Source: an uncultured Clostridia bacterium (lineage in GTDB: Bacteria; Bacillota; Clostridia; Christensenellales; CAG-314). Taken from it: DNA of 64,000 nucleotides. Shown here one piece after another: positions 35,771 through 45,208 of the stretch; the first letter of the stretch is position 1, and the number at the start of each line of letters is the position of its first letter. The notes under the pieces are model-generated. The model was not told where the DNA came from. It ran no database searches and saw only the letters and a program-made list of their open reading frames with translations. Position numbers and translations under genes: made by a program. Location: assembly GCA_947628135.1 (NCBI GenBank), contig CANQYT010000009.1, forward strand, positions 1-64,000. The letters run 5' to 3'.

Positions 35771-36571
35771 TCAGTATCTTCTTGTAACGTATTTTTCGAT
35801 GACCGCAACAATTGCGTACATCAGTCCCGCAAGCGCGCACAGCACAACGGTGCAAGTCATCACAAGGTCCAGACGGAACACCTGTTTTCCGTACACGAGC
35901 AGGTATCCGAGCCCCTCTTTGGAAGCGAGGTACTCCCCCATAATCGACCCTATCCACGCCATACCGACGTTTATTTTCAGCGTTGACATCAACGTCGGCA
36001 CGTTTGCGGGCGCGACGAGTTTGGTAAATATCTGAAATCTGTTTGCGCCCATCGAGCGCAGCAGCAGCGCCTTTTCGCTGTCCGTTTCGAGAAAGCCGTT
36101 CAGTATCGTGATAGTGGTGATAACAACGGAAATCAGTACCGCCATCGTGATTATCGCCGCCTTGTCCGTGCCGACGAGAATTATTATCACCGGTCCGAGC
36201 GCGATTTTCGGCAGGGAGTTAAGCACCACAACGTAGGGCTCGAACACTTCTTTGAGAAAGGCGTTCCACCACAGTATCACCGCAAAGGCGTACCCGAGCG
36301 CCGTGCCTATCGCAAAGCCGGCGAGGGTCTCCCAGGTGGACGCCCAGATGTGCGTCCAGATAGTGCCGCTTGCCACAAGTTCTTTCAACGTCGCCCAGAT
36401 TCGGGACGGACTGCTGGTGATGAAACTGTCCGACCAGCCCAACTGCGCGGACAGTTCCCACAGTCCTAACAGCAGTACAAGCACGCCAATCTGCGCTATA
36501 TGCACGCAGATATTTCTTGTTTTGATTTTTCTCAGGTACAGCAAATGCTCTCTTGTAAAATTATTTTTCAT
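35771..36571 (-). CDS. ABC transporter permease (SsuC/TauC/ThiX type)
   Basis: 266 residues from ATG 36571. Helix 1 VLVLLLGLWELSAQ is followed by the binding-protein-dependent transport domain with the coupling-helix motif EKALLLRSMGANRFQIF and GMAWIGSIMGEYLASKEGLGY, the signature of nitrate/sulfonate/taurine and pyrimidine-precursor importers. Six membrane helices are expected. It overlaps the ATPase gene by four bases and is last of the operon. Confidence 0.9.
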   Translation of the reverse strand: MKNNFTREHLLYLRKIKTRNICVHIAQIGVLVLLLGLWELSAQLGWSDSFITSSPSRIWATLKELVASGTIWTHIWASTWETLAGFAIGTALGYAFAVILWWNAFLKEVFEPYVVVLNSLPKIALGPVIIILVGTDKAAIITMAVLISVVITTITILNGFLETDSEKALLLRSMGANRFQIFTKLVAPANVPTLMSTLKINVGMAWIGSIMGEYLASKEGLGYLLVYGKQVFRLDLVMTCTVVLCALAGLMYAIVAVIEKYVTRRY

Positions 36572-37311
36572 TTGGTTTCTCCGTGCAGGTAACGGTGCAG
36601 CAGTTCGAACTGCGCCGAAAAGTCGGGGCTTTCCCTCCTTTTGAGGGGCGAGGGCAAGTCGTTCAGTTTGGGTTCGTGTATGGCAAGCACGGTAGCGGGG
36701 CGCGCCGTCAGCACGACTATGCGGTCGGACAGCGAAATAGCCTCCGAAATATCGTGCGTAACTAAAAGCGCCGTCTTTTTTTCCGACTTGATTATCGCGT
36801 ACACGTCGTCGCACACTTCCAGCCTCGTCTGAAAGTCCAACGCCGAAAACGGTTCGTCCAACAGCAGCAAGCGCGGGTCTGTTGCCAGCGTGCGAATAAG
36901 CGCCGCTCTTTGCCGCATACCTCCCGACAGTTCGGAGGGGTAACGTCTGCGAAATTCCCACAGCCCGTATTTTTTCAGCAGATCTTCGGCATACGCCCTG
37001 TTTTCGGGGGTGAGTTTGCGCTGAATTTCCAAGCCGAGCAGCACGTTTTTTTCGATGGTGCGCCACTCAAACAGTTGATCGCGTTGCAGCATATAGCCCA
37101 CTCTGCTGTCGCCAAGCACAACCTCTCCGCTTGTCGGCGCGATAAGTTTGCTCACAAGCGACAGCACCGTCGTTTTTCCGCAGCCGCTCGGTCCGATGAT
37201 GGACACAAACTCTCCTTCGCTCACGTCGAAGGAGAGGTTGCTCACCGCTTGCGTTTCCTGCGTTTTCGAGTAAAACACTTTGCTTACGTTTTTCAGTGAA
37301 AGTACGTTCAT
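36568..37311 (-). CDS. ABC transporter ATP-binding protein (SsuB/TauB/ThiZ type)
   Basis: 247 residues. Walker A GPSGCGKTTVL, Q-loop region GYMLQRDQLFEW, signature LSGGMRQRAAL, Walker B LLLLDEPFSALD and the switch histidine in LLVTHDISEA are all present. The C-terminal tail is short, as in this subfamily. Middle gene of the binding protein/ATPase/permease operon. Confidence 0.93.
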   Translation of the reverse strand: MNVLSLKNVSKVFYSKTQETQAVSNLSFDVSEGEFVSIIGPSGCGKTTVLSLVSKLIAPTSGEVVLGDSRVGYMLQRDQLFEWRTIEKNVLLGLEIQRKLTPENRAYAEDLLKKYGLWEFRRRYPSELSGGMRQRAALIRTLATDPRLLLLDEPFSALDFQTRLEVCDDVYAIIKSEKKTALLVTHDISEAISLSDRIVVLTARPATVLAIHEPKLNDLPSPLKRRESPDFSAQFELLHRYLHGETK

Positions 37312-37354
37312 TGCTTTCGTTCCTTTGCGGTAGTCCGTTAGCCGAGGCGCACGG

Positions 37355-38350
37355 TCAAGGCGTTGCGAGTTTGTTTGCTATGCCGTTGTCCACGATAGTG
37401 TCGTATTCCACGCGCGAAGTCAGTTCTCCCGCGTTTTGCATAATATCCTGCATTCTGTTGAACGCGTCCTTGCTCGTCACGGGCGAAACGTTCCACACGT
37501 CGAAATTTTGGTAGTTGGCGATGGCGGCGACAAGCAGATCGCGCCCCGTCCCCTCAAAGTAGGGTTCAACAAGTTGAGCGATATCTTCGGGCGAGTGTTT
37601 CAGGGCGTAGTCCGTGCCTTTCCACACCGCGCGCAGAAATTTCTCCACTTTGTCGGGGTAGTCTTGCAGATATTTCGCCGTCACCGAGTAGCAGGTGTAG
37701 GGGATTTCGCCGCTGTCCATACCTATTGCGGAAAGTATATATCCCCGCCCCTCTTTTACCATTTGGCTTGCGACGGGTTCAAACAGCGGCACAAAGTCGC
37801 CCGTGCCGTCCGTAAAGGCGGGAGCAAGCGCGCCGAATTCGATAGAGTAGTCCATCGTGATGTTCACCCCGTCGGTGTAACCCTTGTTGTTGAGTACGTA
37901 TTGCAGTATCATAGCGGGCGTGCCGCCTTTTCTGCCCATCAGCACGGTTTTGTTGTCGATGTTGCGGTAATCGAAGTTGGATATTTCCTCTCTCCCCACG
38001 AGAAAACTGCCGTCGCGTTTGGTCAGTTGCGCGACCACCCGCGGAAAGTCCTTTTTGCCTTGAAGATAGACGTATATGTTAGCCTCGCAGCCCATCAGTC
38101 CGATGTCCGCGTTGTTGGTAAGCAAAGCCGTCATCACGTTGTCCGCGCCCTGTCCGTTGGTCACCTCCACGGTGAGCCCCTCCTCCTCGAAGTATCCGAG
38201 CGCCATTGCAAGATACTGCGGCGTGTAAAACAGGCTGTGAGTCACCTCGTTCAGGCGAATGACGTTTCCGTCCGTCTGACAGGCGGCAAAGCCCACGGCG
38301 CAAACTGCGACAAGCAGCAGTGCAAGTGCGATAGTTACTGTTTTTTTCAA
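37355..38350 (-). CDS. ABC transporter substrate-binding lipoprotein (NMT1/THI5-like)
   Basis: 331 residues from a TTG (38350) seven bases after GGAGG; the ORF track's ATG is upstream of that site. The signal peptide ends in the lipobox VGFAACQ. The mature part begins with HSLFYTPQYLAMALGYFEEEGL, a hallmark of NMT1/THI5-like binding proteins, then GADNVMTALLTNNADIGLMG. The ligand could be a sulfonate, nitrate or a hydroxymethylpyrimidine-like compound; no thiamine riboswitch is seen upstream, so the ligand stays open. First gene of the importer operon. Confidence 0.9.
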   Translation of the reverse strand: MKKTVTIALALLLVAVCAVGFAACQTDGNVIRLNEVTHSLFYTPQYLAMALGYFEEEGLTVEVTNGQGADNVMTALLTNNADIGLMGCEANIYVYLQGKKDFPRVVAQLTKRDGSFLVGREEISNFDYRNIDNKTVLMGRKGGTPAMILQYVLNNKGYTDGVNITMDYSIEFGALAPAFTDGTGDFVPLFEPVASQMVKEGRGYILSAIGMDSGEIPYTCYSVTAKYLQDYPDKVEKFLRAVWKGTDYALKHSPEDIAQLVEPYFEGTGRDLLVAAIANYQNFDVWNVSPVTSKDAFNRMQDIMQNAGELTSRVEYDTIVDNGIANKLATP

Positions 38351-39063
38351 ATCTGTTCCTCCAATGTTTGCATATTGCATACTATTGATTTTTCCGATTT
38401 TTTGTTACTTGCCCCGCCCGCCCGATTCGCGTTTTGCGTCGCTTTTCGCTTTCCGCCGCGCCTTTGTTGTCGCCCGTTTCATTGCTCCTTTCTATCTGTG
38501 CCCACTTGTCGCCCCTTTTCCTTGCCCCTTGCGTTACACTCAGCCCGTTCCTTTTTTGATACCATCGCGCCACGCCCCCGTACCCGTTTGGTAGTGTATT
38601 CGCAAAAATTTTCTTCCTTTTCTATTGCTGAATACTGCCCGCTCCGTTTCCAAATTATTTCTTTGCCCTTGCTCCCCGCCTCGTACATTTACTCACTCGC
38701 TTTCCCTTGTTTTCCGTCTTGCCGTATTTCCAACTTCGCGCCCATTTTCTCTCCCCTTGATATACTAAACGCCGCCCCGCCGTCTCTCTTGTATTTGCTC
38801 CGTTGCAAACGCTTTCTTTGTCGCCGCTTTTCTTCCATTGTCCCCTGCTGTTGTACTTGTTCGGTGGTGTATTCACTAATATTCTCTTTCTCTGCTTTTT
38901 CTTAACTCTTCTTTTGCCTCACTCCTCGCCCCTTGCCTCGTTGCATTTTTCCCGCAAGAATATGCAAAAATTTTTTCTAAAACGCTTTACACACGGATAA
39001 ATATGTTATATAATAATAGTGAAAATGACAGAAACACTGTATAACAGTGTAAAGGAGGCTACA
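38351..39063. other. Strongly pyrimidine-rich intergenic region
   Basis: From about 38400 to 38960 the plus strand is roughly three-quarters pyrimidine (one 60-base row, 38461-38520, has about 12 purines). A partial direct repeat is seen: TGGTAGTGTATTCGCAAAAATTTTC near 38590 and a diverged GGTGGTGTATTCACTAATATTC near 38862. No gene with a ribosome site is seen. The ORFs on both strands are open because C/T-rich DNA lacks stops. Confidence 0.7.
38986..39014 (+). promoter_or_regulatory. Sigma-A promoter of the InlB-repeat lipoprotein gene
   Basis: TTTACA and TATAAT with a 17-base spacer. The short leader contains an ACACTG/CAGTGT hairpin directly before the AAAGGAGG ribosome site. Confidence 0.85.
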
Positions 39064-40401
39064 ATGTCGAAAAAAATTTTGATACTTGTTGTCGTCATAG
39101 CGGCGGCGACGCTTGTTTTGGCAGGTTGCTCCTACATTCAGTCGGATAGCGGCGAGCAAACGGCGGTTTTGCAGTCGGCGCAGACAATGCAAACCGCGCC
39201 GTCAACGCCGTCAACGCCGTCAACGTCGTCAACGCAATCGGCGCAATCTGCTCCCGCACAATCTGCGGAAACGGCGCAACCGCCTGTTGAGGGTTCGTTT
39301 GCGCCTAACATAATGGCGGGCGCGGTGTACTCCGCACCTAAACAAACCAAGTCGGTAACCGTCGATTTCTACACGGCGGACGGCTCTGTTTGGTTGGGCG
39401 GCACGCGTACCGAAGCGGGCGCGTCCTTCAAGTCTCTTGCCCCCGCAACTCTGCCCGACGGCACGCTTGTCACTTCTTGGTCGCAAAGTATCGGCGGCGA
39501 AGTTTTCGAGGGAGACGCGGTGTACGATGACGCCGATTTCTACGTAAAGACGTGCAGTTTTGTCATCACGCTAAACTACGGTTTCGGCAAAAGCGACGTA
39601 CTCACCGTCCCCGACGGGCAAAGTTATTCCCTTTCCGAGCCGTCGCAAACGGGTTACCGTTTTGAGGGTTGGCAGGACGCCGACGGCAACGACGTGCAAA
39701 CGGGCGAGGACGTATTCCCTCACAGCAGCACATCTCTCACCGCGCGTTGGATCGCAAACGAATACGTGGTGTATCTTGACGCGGGCGAGGGCGTAGATTG
39801 CGCCGCAAGCGCCAACGTTGTCTACGGCGAAAAGGTCCGTTTGCCCAAACCCTCGCGCGAAGGTTACCTGTTCGGCGGGTGGTACGTCAACGGCGCAAAG
39901 GTCACGGACGGCAGCGGCAACGGCGACGTGTGGCGGCTGGACGGCGCTGCGCTTGCAACTGCGCGCTGGCTCAAATCTTCCGCGACGTTTTCCGACAGCG
40001 AAAGTTACGTCATCACCGACAGCGGTCGCGACGATCAGCACAAAGACAGGGTAGATTTGTCTGCATTGTTGGGCGCGCCCATTGCCGACTATATTGCGGC
40101 GGGCGCAACAAAGTTGCAGGTGTACTATTCGGTGGAGATCGCGGAGATAAACGACGGCTACCAATATCTGTTTCTCAGCAACGACTCCCGCGGCAAAACC
40201 TTCTCATCGGCTTTGCTGTTTACGGAGTGCATTCAGCACGGCGTACTGCACAAGGACTGCAACAGTTACCTGCACGAGGGCGTGGTGACCGTTCCACTTT
40301 GCAAAGTTGCGGATACGGTGTACCTGCTATACGGCGCAAGCGGTTGGCTGGACGACGATTGGAATCGCAATTCCGTCAAGGTCACGTTCACCGTGCTGTA
40401 A
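39064..40401 (+). CDS. Surface lipoprotein with InlB-type repeats
   Basis: 445 residues from ATG 39064 after AAAGGAGG. The signal peptide ends in the lipobox LVLAGCS, so the protein is lipid-anchored. An S/T/P/Q-rich linker follows (PSTPSTPSTSS, then SAQSAP). Residues 175-310 carry Listeria-Bacteroides (InlB B-type) repeats: GYRFEGWQDADG and GYLFGGWYVNG, each after a V-x-x-P-x-x-x-G pattern. The last 130 residues form an uncharacterised strand-rich domain. Such repeats occur in adhesins; the ligand is unknown. Confidence 0.8.
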   Translation: MSKKILILVVVIAAATLVLAGCSYIQSDSGEQTAVLQSAQTMQTAPSTPSTPSTSSTQSAQSAPAQSAETAQPPVEGSFAPNIMAGAVYSAPKQTKSVTVDFYTADGSVWLGGTRTEAGASFKSLAPATLPDGTLVTSWSQSIGGEVFEGDAVYDDADFYVKTCSFVITLNYGFGKSDVLTVPDGQSYSLSEPSQTGYRFEGWQDADGNDVQTGEDVFPHSSTSLTARWIANEYVVYLDAGEGVDCAASANVVYGEKVRLPKPSREGYLFGGWYVNGAKVTDGSGNGDVWRLDGAALATARWLKSSATFSDSESYVITDSGRDDQHKDRVDLSALLGAPIADYIAAGATKLQVYYSVEIAEINDGYQYLFLSNDSRGKTFSSALLFTECIQHGVLHKDCNSYLHEGVVTVPLCKVADTVYLLYGASGWLDDDWNRNSVKVTFTVL

Positions 40402-40916
40402 CGGGCTTCCCGCCCCTTTCCCGACTTGCGCTGCAACGCGCAACTGCGGCAACAATGCGCTCTTCGCAAAAAGCGAAGAGCGTTTTGCTTTGCTCGGATA
40501 GTAACAATTCGCTCTTTCCGCACTTACGCCCATTCGTGACCATTCCGAAAGTTGTGTTTTTGCCCCTGTGTTCTTCGTCACGGCAACAATCCGCTTTTTC
40601 CCATTTGAAGTTTTTCTTCTATATCTAACTACAACAATATTTTCCTTTGCTGTTTATCAAATAGCGCTTTCCTTCGTCCCGCTCAGTAAATTCCCAACGC
40701 CAAACAAATTCTATTGTTATTGTTTATTAACATAATATATTTACCTTTGTAAGCCGCGTATTTTTTTTCGCTTTTGTACTTTCGTTTATAAAATATATTT
40801 CTCCGCCGTTTACGCGTTTTTCCCCGCCACGCTCAAACTCAATTTTACTGCTCAGCCGCGTTGTAGTATCTTCCGCGCATACCGTGCCCGCCCTCAAACT
40901 ATTGACGAATCAAGGC
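40402..40916. other. Intergenic region after the InlB-repeat lipoprotein
   Basis: A terminator at 40457 is followed by C/T-rich and then AT-rich sequence with no credible gene. The region before 40640 has a milder version of the pyrimidine bias seen at 38.4-39.0 kb. Confidence 0.6.
40457..40487 (+). terminator. Intrinsic terminator
   Basis: GCTCTTCGC and GCGAAGAGC form a perfect stem with an AAAAA loop, then TTTT. Confidence 0.85.
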
Positions 40917-40946
40917 TTGACAAATCCCTTTGCTCCGCGCTATAAT
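40917..40946 (+). promoter_or_regulatory. Sigma-A promoter of structured leader 1
   Basis: TTGACA and TATAAT with an 18-base spacer. The predicted start near 40953 coincides with the first base of the P1 stem. Confidence 0.85.
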
Positions 40947-40952
40947 GGTGCT

Positions 40953-41110
40953 ACCACATTACTCTTAATATTATTTTGCTAACGCGCACACTATATCGTG
41001 GTAGAATAGTGTGTTTCATTCGCAGTGTGCGTTGGCATATTGAGAGTAGTGTGGTAACTATCGGAACACGCGTCTACAAGTGCCGTTTCGGTAGGGACGG
41101 CACTTTTTTT
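40953..41110 (+). promoter_or_regulatory. Structured leader RNA, copy 1 (riboswitch-like, class unknown)
   Basis: P1 pairs CCACATTACTCTTAATAT (40954-40971) with ATATTGAGAGTAGTGTGG (41037-41054). P2 pairs GCTAAC..GCACACT with AGTGTGC-GTTGGC. An apical hairpin CACACTAT/ATAGTGTG competes with P2. The loop bases GTAGA (41001-41005) can pair with TCTAC (41073-41077), which directly precedes the terminator AAGTGCCG/CGGCACTT plus seven T. Shared with copies 2 and 3. It should control the surface protein gene at 41207. Confidence 0.7.
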
Positions 41111-41206
41111 GTTCTTTCTCCCTTTTCGTTGACAAACGACGGAGGTGGGGATAGATAAAAAAATACTATTTGTATTGTTACAGATAGACAAATCAAGGAG
41201 GAACTT

Positions 41207-44200
41207 ATGAAAACAAAACGCATTTTGTTTATTGCAATTACGGTCATTCTGATCGTTACGCTTGCCATTGTTGCGTTTGTTGCCTGCGACGGAAATTCCG
41301 ACGGAGACGGTACAGGTGGTGGCAGCGGTCATCAGCACACTTTTTCCGATGGGTGGGATTGGGACGATACGTATCACTGGCATCCTGCCACCTGCGGACA
41401 TACGGCGGAAAGATCGGACGTAGAGAAACACGATTTCGATTCAGACGGTATGTGCAAATGCGGTTATCAAAGTAAAGGCGTTTACACTGTAACGTTTGTT
41501 GCCGACGGACAGACGGTAGAAATTGTTACATACAGTGCCGACGATACGAGTATTTCCGAGCCGTCCGTCCCGTACAAAGAATATTACGAGGGAGCGTGGG
41601 CTGATTACACCCTCGACAACGGAAATATAACGGTTGAAGCGGTTTACACGCCGATAGAGTATTCGATTATGTTTATCGGATATAACGACCAATATATAGA
41701 AATATTTTACAATATTGAAAATGTCGACGAGATAGTTGCTCCCCAAGTGCCCGAAAAGCCCCACTACACAGGTGTGTGGGATATGTGGGAATATTTTGAA
41801 CCGTTTATGTTTGACACCCAATATTTTTACGCGCAATACACAGCGACAGAATACATCATCACTTTTGAAGAGGGTGACTTTTCTCAACAGTACACCTACA
41901 CTGAGGAAACGGTTGACAGTGTTGTTCCCCCACAAGTACCCTACAAGCAGTACTATTGGGGCTCGTGGGGAAATTATCAATTTGAATACAACAACGAACA
42001 GGTCGTCAACGCCGTGTACACACCGATAGAGTACTCCGTTACATTTGTTGCGGACAACGACGACCCAAGGCATCCTTCCTCTACAACCGTCACCTACACG
42101 GTGGAGAACGCTGACAGTTTTGTCTCGCCCGAAGTTCCCGAAAAAAGATACTACACGGGAGAATGGGAAGATTACGAACTTAATTTTTCACAAGACCAAA
42201 CCGTATACGCCAACTACACACCCATTGAGTACACGGTTACTTTCGTCGCGGACGACTTTTCGCAACAGCGTACTTACACTGTTGACACTTGGTACGATCT
42301 TGTAGAGCCGGAAGTCCCCGCCAAGCCTCACTACACGGGCAAGTGGCAAAATTATTGGTTGCAATATGACAATGAACAAATTGTCAATGCCGAGTACACG
42401 CCGATAGAGTACACAATAACTTTTGTGTTTGAGGGTAGTGATACGAAAGTTACCTATACGGTAGAGACAATGCAAGATGTTTCCGCCCCTCAAAAACCGG
42501 AAAAAACAGGTTATCTCTGCCGTTGGGATGAATACGAATTGGAGTTTGACAACAATCAAAAAGTTAACGGCAGTTACGTTCCCAAAACCTACACGGTAAA
42601 TTTGGAATACGGCGAGGCAACGGGCGACCAACATACGTTTACTATCGACTTTGACGAAACTATTGTCGGGTTGCCCCAACCGCAAGTTTACGGAAAGGAA
42701 TTTTGGGGTTGGTTCTACAACGGAACTTTGATTGACGCCAATACCGCTTGGCAATGGGACGACGACAATGCAACCTTGACTGCACGCTTTCTCAATACGC
42801 AAGGCGTGGTTTACAATCTTATCTATGGACAGGACGGCAGTGACTTCTACGAAGTTTACGGATACAATCATCTGGACGGAATAGACGACGTTCGAATTTT
42901 GGATACGTACAAAGATATGCCGGTAACAAGTATAAGAAGCAGTGCTTTCTCCTCTTGCAGCGAATTGATATCCATAACAATTCCGAGCACCGTCACGAGT
43001 ATAGGCAACAGTGCTTTCGAAAGTTGCAGTCAGTTGACTACTGTGTATTGGAATGCGACAAATTGTACAAATGCGTGGTCAATATTCACAAATTGTTCCC
43101 TATTGTCTAATATAGTATTCGGCGAAAACGTTCAAACGATTCCCTCTGGTGCTTTCGCCAATTGCAGCAATTTGACAGAAATAACTATTCCGAGTACCGT
43201 TACAAGTATAGGTCAGAGTGCTTTCGCCAATTGTAGCAATTTACAAACAGTGACTTTTGACGGCGACAGCCAACTGCAAAACATAGGTAGCAGTACTTTT
43301 TACAATTGTAGCAGTTTGACGGAAATAATCATTGCCATTGCTGTCACAAGTATAGACTCGCGGGCTTTCAATGAATGCAGTCATTTGATAATATATTGTG
43401 AGGCGGCAGAACAGCCGTCCGGCTGGGATAGCAATTGGAATTCCTCCGATTGTCCCGTTGTGTGGAATTGCTTACATAACAACCTTGATACAGACGGATA
43501 CATTTATATCGTTGTGAAAGGCGTTAGGTATGCGCTCAAAGACGACACGGCGACCGTTGTGTCCTACAATTATTCGGGTGATGTTACGATTTCGTCACAA
43601 GTGGAGTACAACGGTAAACAATACCCTGTCACAAGTATAGGCGATTCCGCTTTTTCCGAGTGTAGCAGTTTGACGGAAATCACCATTCCGGGCAGTGTCA
43701 CAAGTATAGGCAATGGTGCTTTCTACGAGTGCGCCAATTTGCAAACTGTGACCTTTGACGGCGACAGCCAACTGCAAAGTATACGCGGCGGTGCTTTCCT
43801 CTATTGTAGTAGTTTGACGGAAATAACAATTCCGAGTACAGTCACGAGCATAGGCTATAATGCTTTCTACGGTTGCAGCAGTTTGAAAGAAATAACCATT
43901 CCTGCAAGCGTTACAACTATAAGCGATGGTGCTTTCCTCGATTGCAGTCAGTTGACTACCGTGTATTGGAATGCAACCAACTGCACGAAAGATGGATCTA
44001 ATTGGAATGGAGTATTTAGTTCTTCTCTGTCACAATTGGTAATCGGTGCAAACGTTCAAACGATCCCCGATTATCTTTTCTTGAATTGGAATGGTTTGCA
44101 AACGGTAACCTTTGACGGCGACAGCCAACTGCAAAACATAGGTGGGAATGCTTTCGCCCATTGCAGCAGTTTGACGGAAATAACCATTCCGAGCACCGTC

Positions 44201-44662
44201 ACAACCATCGGTGAGTATTCTTTTCGCGGTACTGGTTTGCAGACTGTTACTTTTAAGATTGACAGCCAATTGCAAAGTATAGGTGAGTGTGCTTTCCTCG
44301 ATTGCAGCAATTTAACGGAAATAATTATCCCGAGTACCGTTACTAGCATAGGCTATTATGCTTTCAACGGTTGCACCAACTTGCAAACGGTAACCTTTGA
44401 CGGTGACAGCCAACTGCAAAGCATAGGTGTGCAGGTTTTTTACAATTGCAGCAAATTGAAATCTATAACAATCCCGAGCACCGTAACATTTATAGGGGCT
44501 AATGCTTTCTTGGGTTGCAGCGGTTTGCAAACAGTAAGGTTTGAAAACCCCGACGGTTGGAAAGCCAACGATAACAGCCTTGTTCTCACCGATCCCGCGC
44601 AAAATGCAGTATACTTGACTGATGAGAATATGTATAGTCGTAGTTATTGGACTCGTTCCTAG
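41207..44662 (+). CDS. Large BspA-type leucine-rich surface lipoprotein
   Basis: 1151 residues. The signal peptide ends in VAFVACDG (lipobox). Next is a His/Cys module, DDTYHWHPATCGHTAE and CKCGYQ, then about seven strand repeats of 55-60 residues (P-x-x-P-E-K-x-x-Y-T-G-x-W, then Y-T-P-I-E-Y) to about residue 500. From residue 565 to 1130 run BspA-type leucine-rich repeats of about 23 residues (SLTEITIPSTVTSIG-x-x-A-F). It probably acts as an adhesin or host/diet-ligand binder. A structured leader precedes it. Confidence 0.88.
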   Translation: MKTKRILFIAITVILIVTLAIVAFVACDGNSDGDGTGGGSGHQHTFSDGWDWDDTYHWHPATCGHTAERSDVEKHDFDSDGMCKCGYQSKGVYTVTFVADGQTVEIVTYSADDTSISEPSVPYKEYYEGAWADYTLDNGNITVEAVYTPIEYSIMFIGYNDQYIEIFYNIENVDEIVAPQVPEKPHYTGVWDMWEYFEPFMFDTQYFYAQYTATEYIITFEEGDFSQQYTYTEETVDSVVPPQVPYKQYYWGSWGNYQFEYNNEQVVNAVYTPIEYSVTFVADNDDPRHPSSTTVTYTVENADSFVSPEVPEKRYYTGEWEDYELNFSQDQTVYANYTPIEYTVTFVADDFSQQRTYTVDTWYDLVEPEVPAKPHYTGKWQNYWLQYDNEQIVNAEYTPIEYTITFVFEGSDTKVTYTVETMQDVSAPQKPEKTGYLCRWDEYELEFDNNQKVNGSYVPKTYTVNLEYGEATGDQHTFTIDFDETIVGLPQPQVYGKEFWGWFYNGTLIDANTAWQWDDDNATLTARFLNTQGVVYNLIYGQDGSDFYEVYGYNHLDGIDDVRILDTYKDMPVTSIRSSAFSSCSELISITIPSTVTSIGNSAFESCSQLTTVYWNATNCTNAWSIFTNCSLLSNIVFGENVQTIPSGAFANCSNLTEITIPSTVTSIGQSAFANCSNLQTVTFDGDSQLQNIGSSTFYNCSSLTEIIIAIAVTSIDSRAFNECSHLIIYCEAAEQPSGWDSNWNSSDCPVVWNCLHNNLDTDGYIYIVVKGVRYALKDDTATVVSYNYSGDVTISSQVEYNGKQYPVTSIGDSAFSECSSLTEITIPGSVTSIGNGAFYECANLQTVTFDGDSQLQSIRGGAFLYCSSLTEITIPSTVTSIGYNAFYGCSSLKEITIPASVTTISDGAFLDCSQLTTVYWNATNCTKDGSNWNGVFSSSLSQLVIGANVQTIPDYLFLNWNGLQTVTFDGDSQLQNIGGNAFAHCSSLTEITIPSTVTTIGEYSFRGTGLQTVTFKIDSQLQSIGECAFLDCSNLTEIIIPSTVTSIGYYAFNGCTNLQTVTFDGDSQLQSIGVQVFYNCSKLKSITIPSTVTFIGANAFLGCSGLQTVRFENPDGWKANDNSLVLTDPAQNAVYLTDENMYSRSYWTRS

Positions 44663-44753
44663 TCCGTCCGCAGCGCAACTGCGGACGTGACCGATCGCCC
44701 GTATTTCGTGCGAGTTTACGCGCGTCTATCGTGAGCCGAACTAAAATTTTTCA

Positions 44754-44786
44754 AGAGCAAGCGGTGCAATCGCTTGCTCTTTTTTT
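44754..44786 (+). terminator. Intrinsic terminator of the BspA-type gene
   Basis: AGAGCAAGCG and CGCTTGCTCT form a perfect stem followed by seven T. The 3' arm contains TTGCTC, the -35 box of the next promoter. Confidence 0.9.
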
Positions 44787-44802
44787 GCCGCCGTGGTACA
44801 AT
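44774..44802 (+). promoter_or_regulatory. Promoter of the valS T-box leader
   Basis: TTGCTC and TACAAT with a 17-base spacer. The -35 box lies inside the previous terminator. Confidence 0.7.
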
Positions 44803-44808
44803 TGTGTC

Positions 44809-45083
44809 ATACAAAAAGACGTTTGAGGCGCAAGGCTCAATCGAACTGCCTTTCCAGAGAGCGAACTGCGGTGGAAATTTCGCAAGGCAAGCGGTTGCGG
44901 TGTAGTGCGCCGAGTTGACGGAGCGAAACGGCGCTCGCGTTTGCGTGCGAAAGTAGCCCCGTTCGGTTTGCCTCGTTTTCGGCTGCAATGAGGACTTGCC
45001 CTGTCGCGGCGGGTCGAATCAAGGTGGTACAGCGTTTGCAACACGCCCTTGGTAAAGGTTTTCCTTTGCCGAGGGCATTTTTT
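44809..45083 (+). promoter_or_regulatory. T-box leader (tRNA-Val-responsive)
   Basis: The conserved T-box element AAGGTGGTACAGCG lies at 45021-45034, followed by the terminator GCCCTTGG/CCGAGGGC plus T6 (45045-45082). The 200 bases before it fold into stem I-like helices. Uncharged tRNA-Val would favour the antiterminator and switch on valS. The specifier codon could not be placed with certainty. Confidence 0.85.
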
Positions 45084-45208
45084 GACGGCGAATACGCTGT
45101 GCAAAACGTCTCCGCCCCTTTGCGGTTCTCCCTCACCCCCCCCAATACAGACATTACAAACAGTCCGCTTTGTCCCTTTGACGGGCAATGCGGGCGAAAG
45201 GAAAATAT

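Larger units (their letters stand above)
44663..44808. other. Intergenic region before the valS leader
   Basis: A GTCCGCAG/CTGCGGAC hairpin just after the stop, then the terminator at 44754 and the promoter of the T-box leader. Confidence 0.7.

Noticed and set aside
38364-39000. ORFs in the pyrimidine-rich region
   Set aside because: C/T-rich DNA is poor in stop codons; no start signals or protein-like composition.
41049-41070. T-box element in structured leader 1 (GTGTGGTAACTATCGG)
   Set aside because: It resembles GGTGGNACCGCG only loosely, copy 3 lacks the T-G-G, and no aminoacyl-tRNA or amino acid gene follows. The true T-box in this window is at valS.
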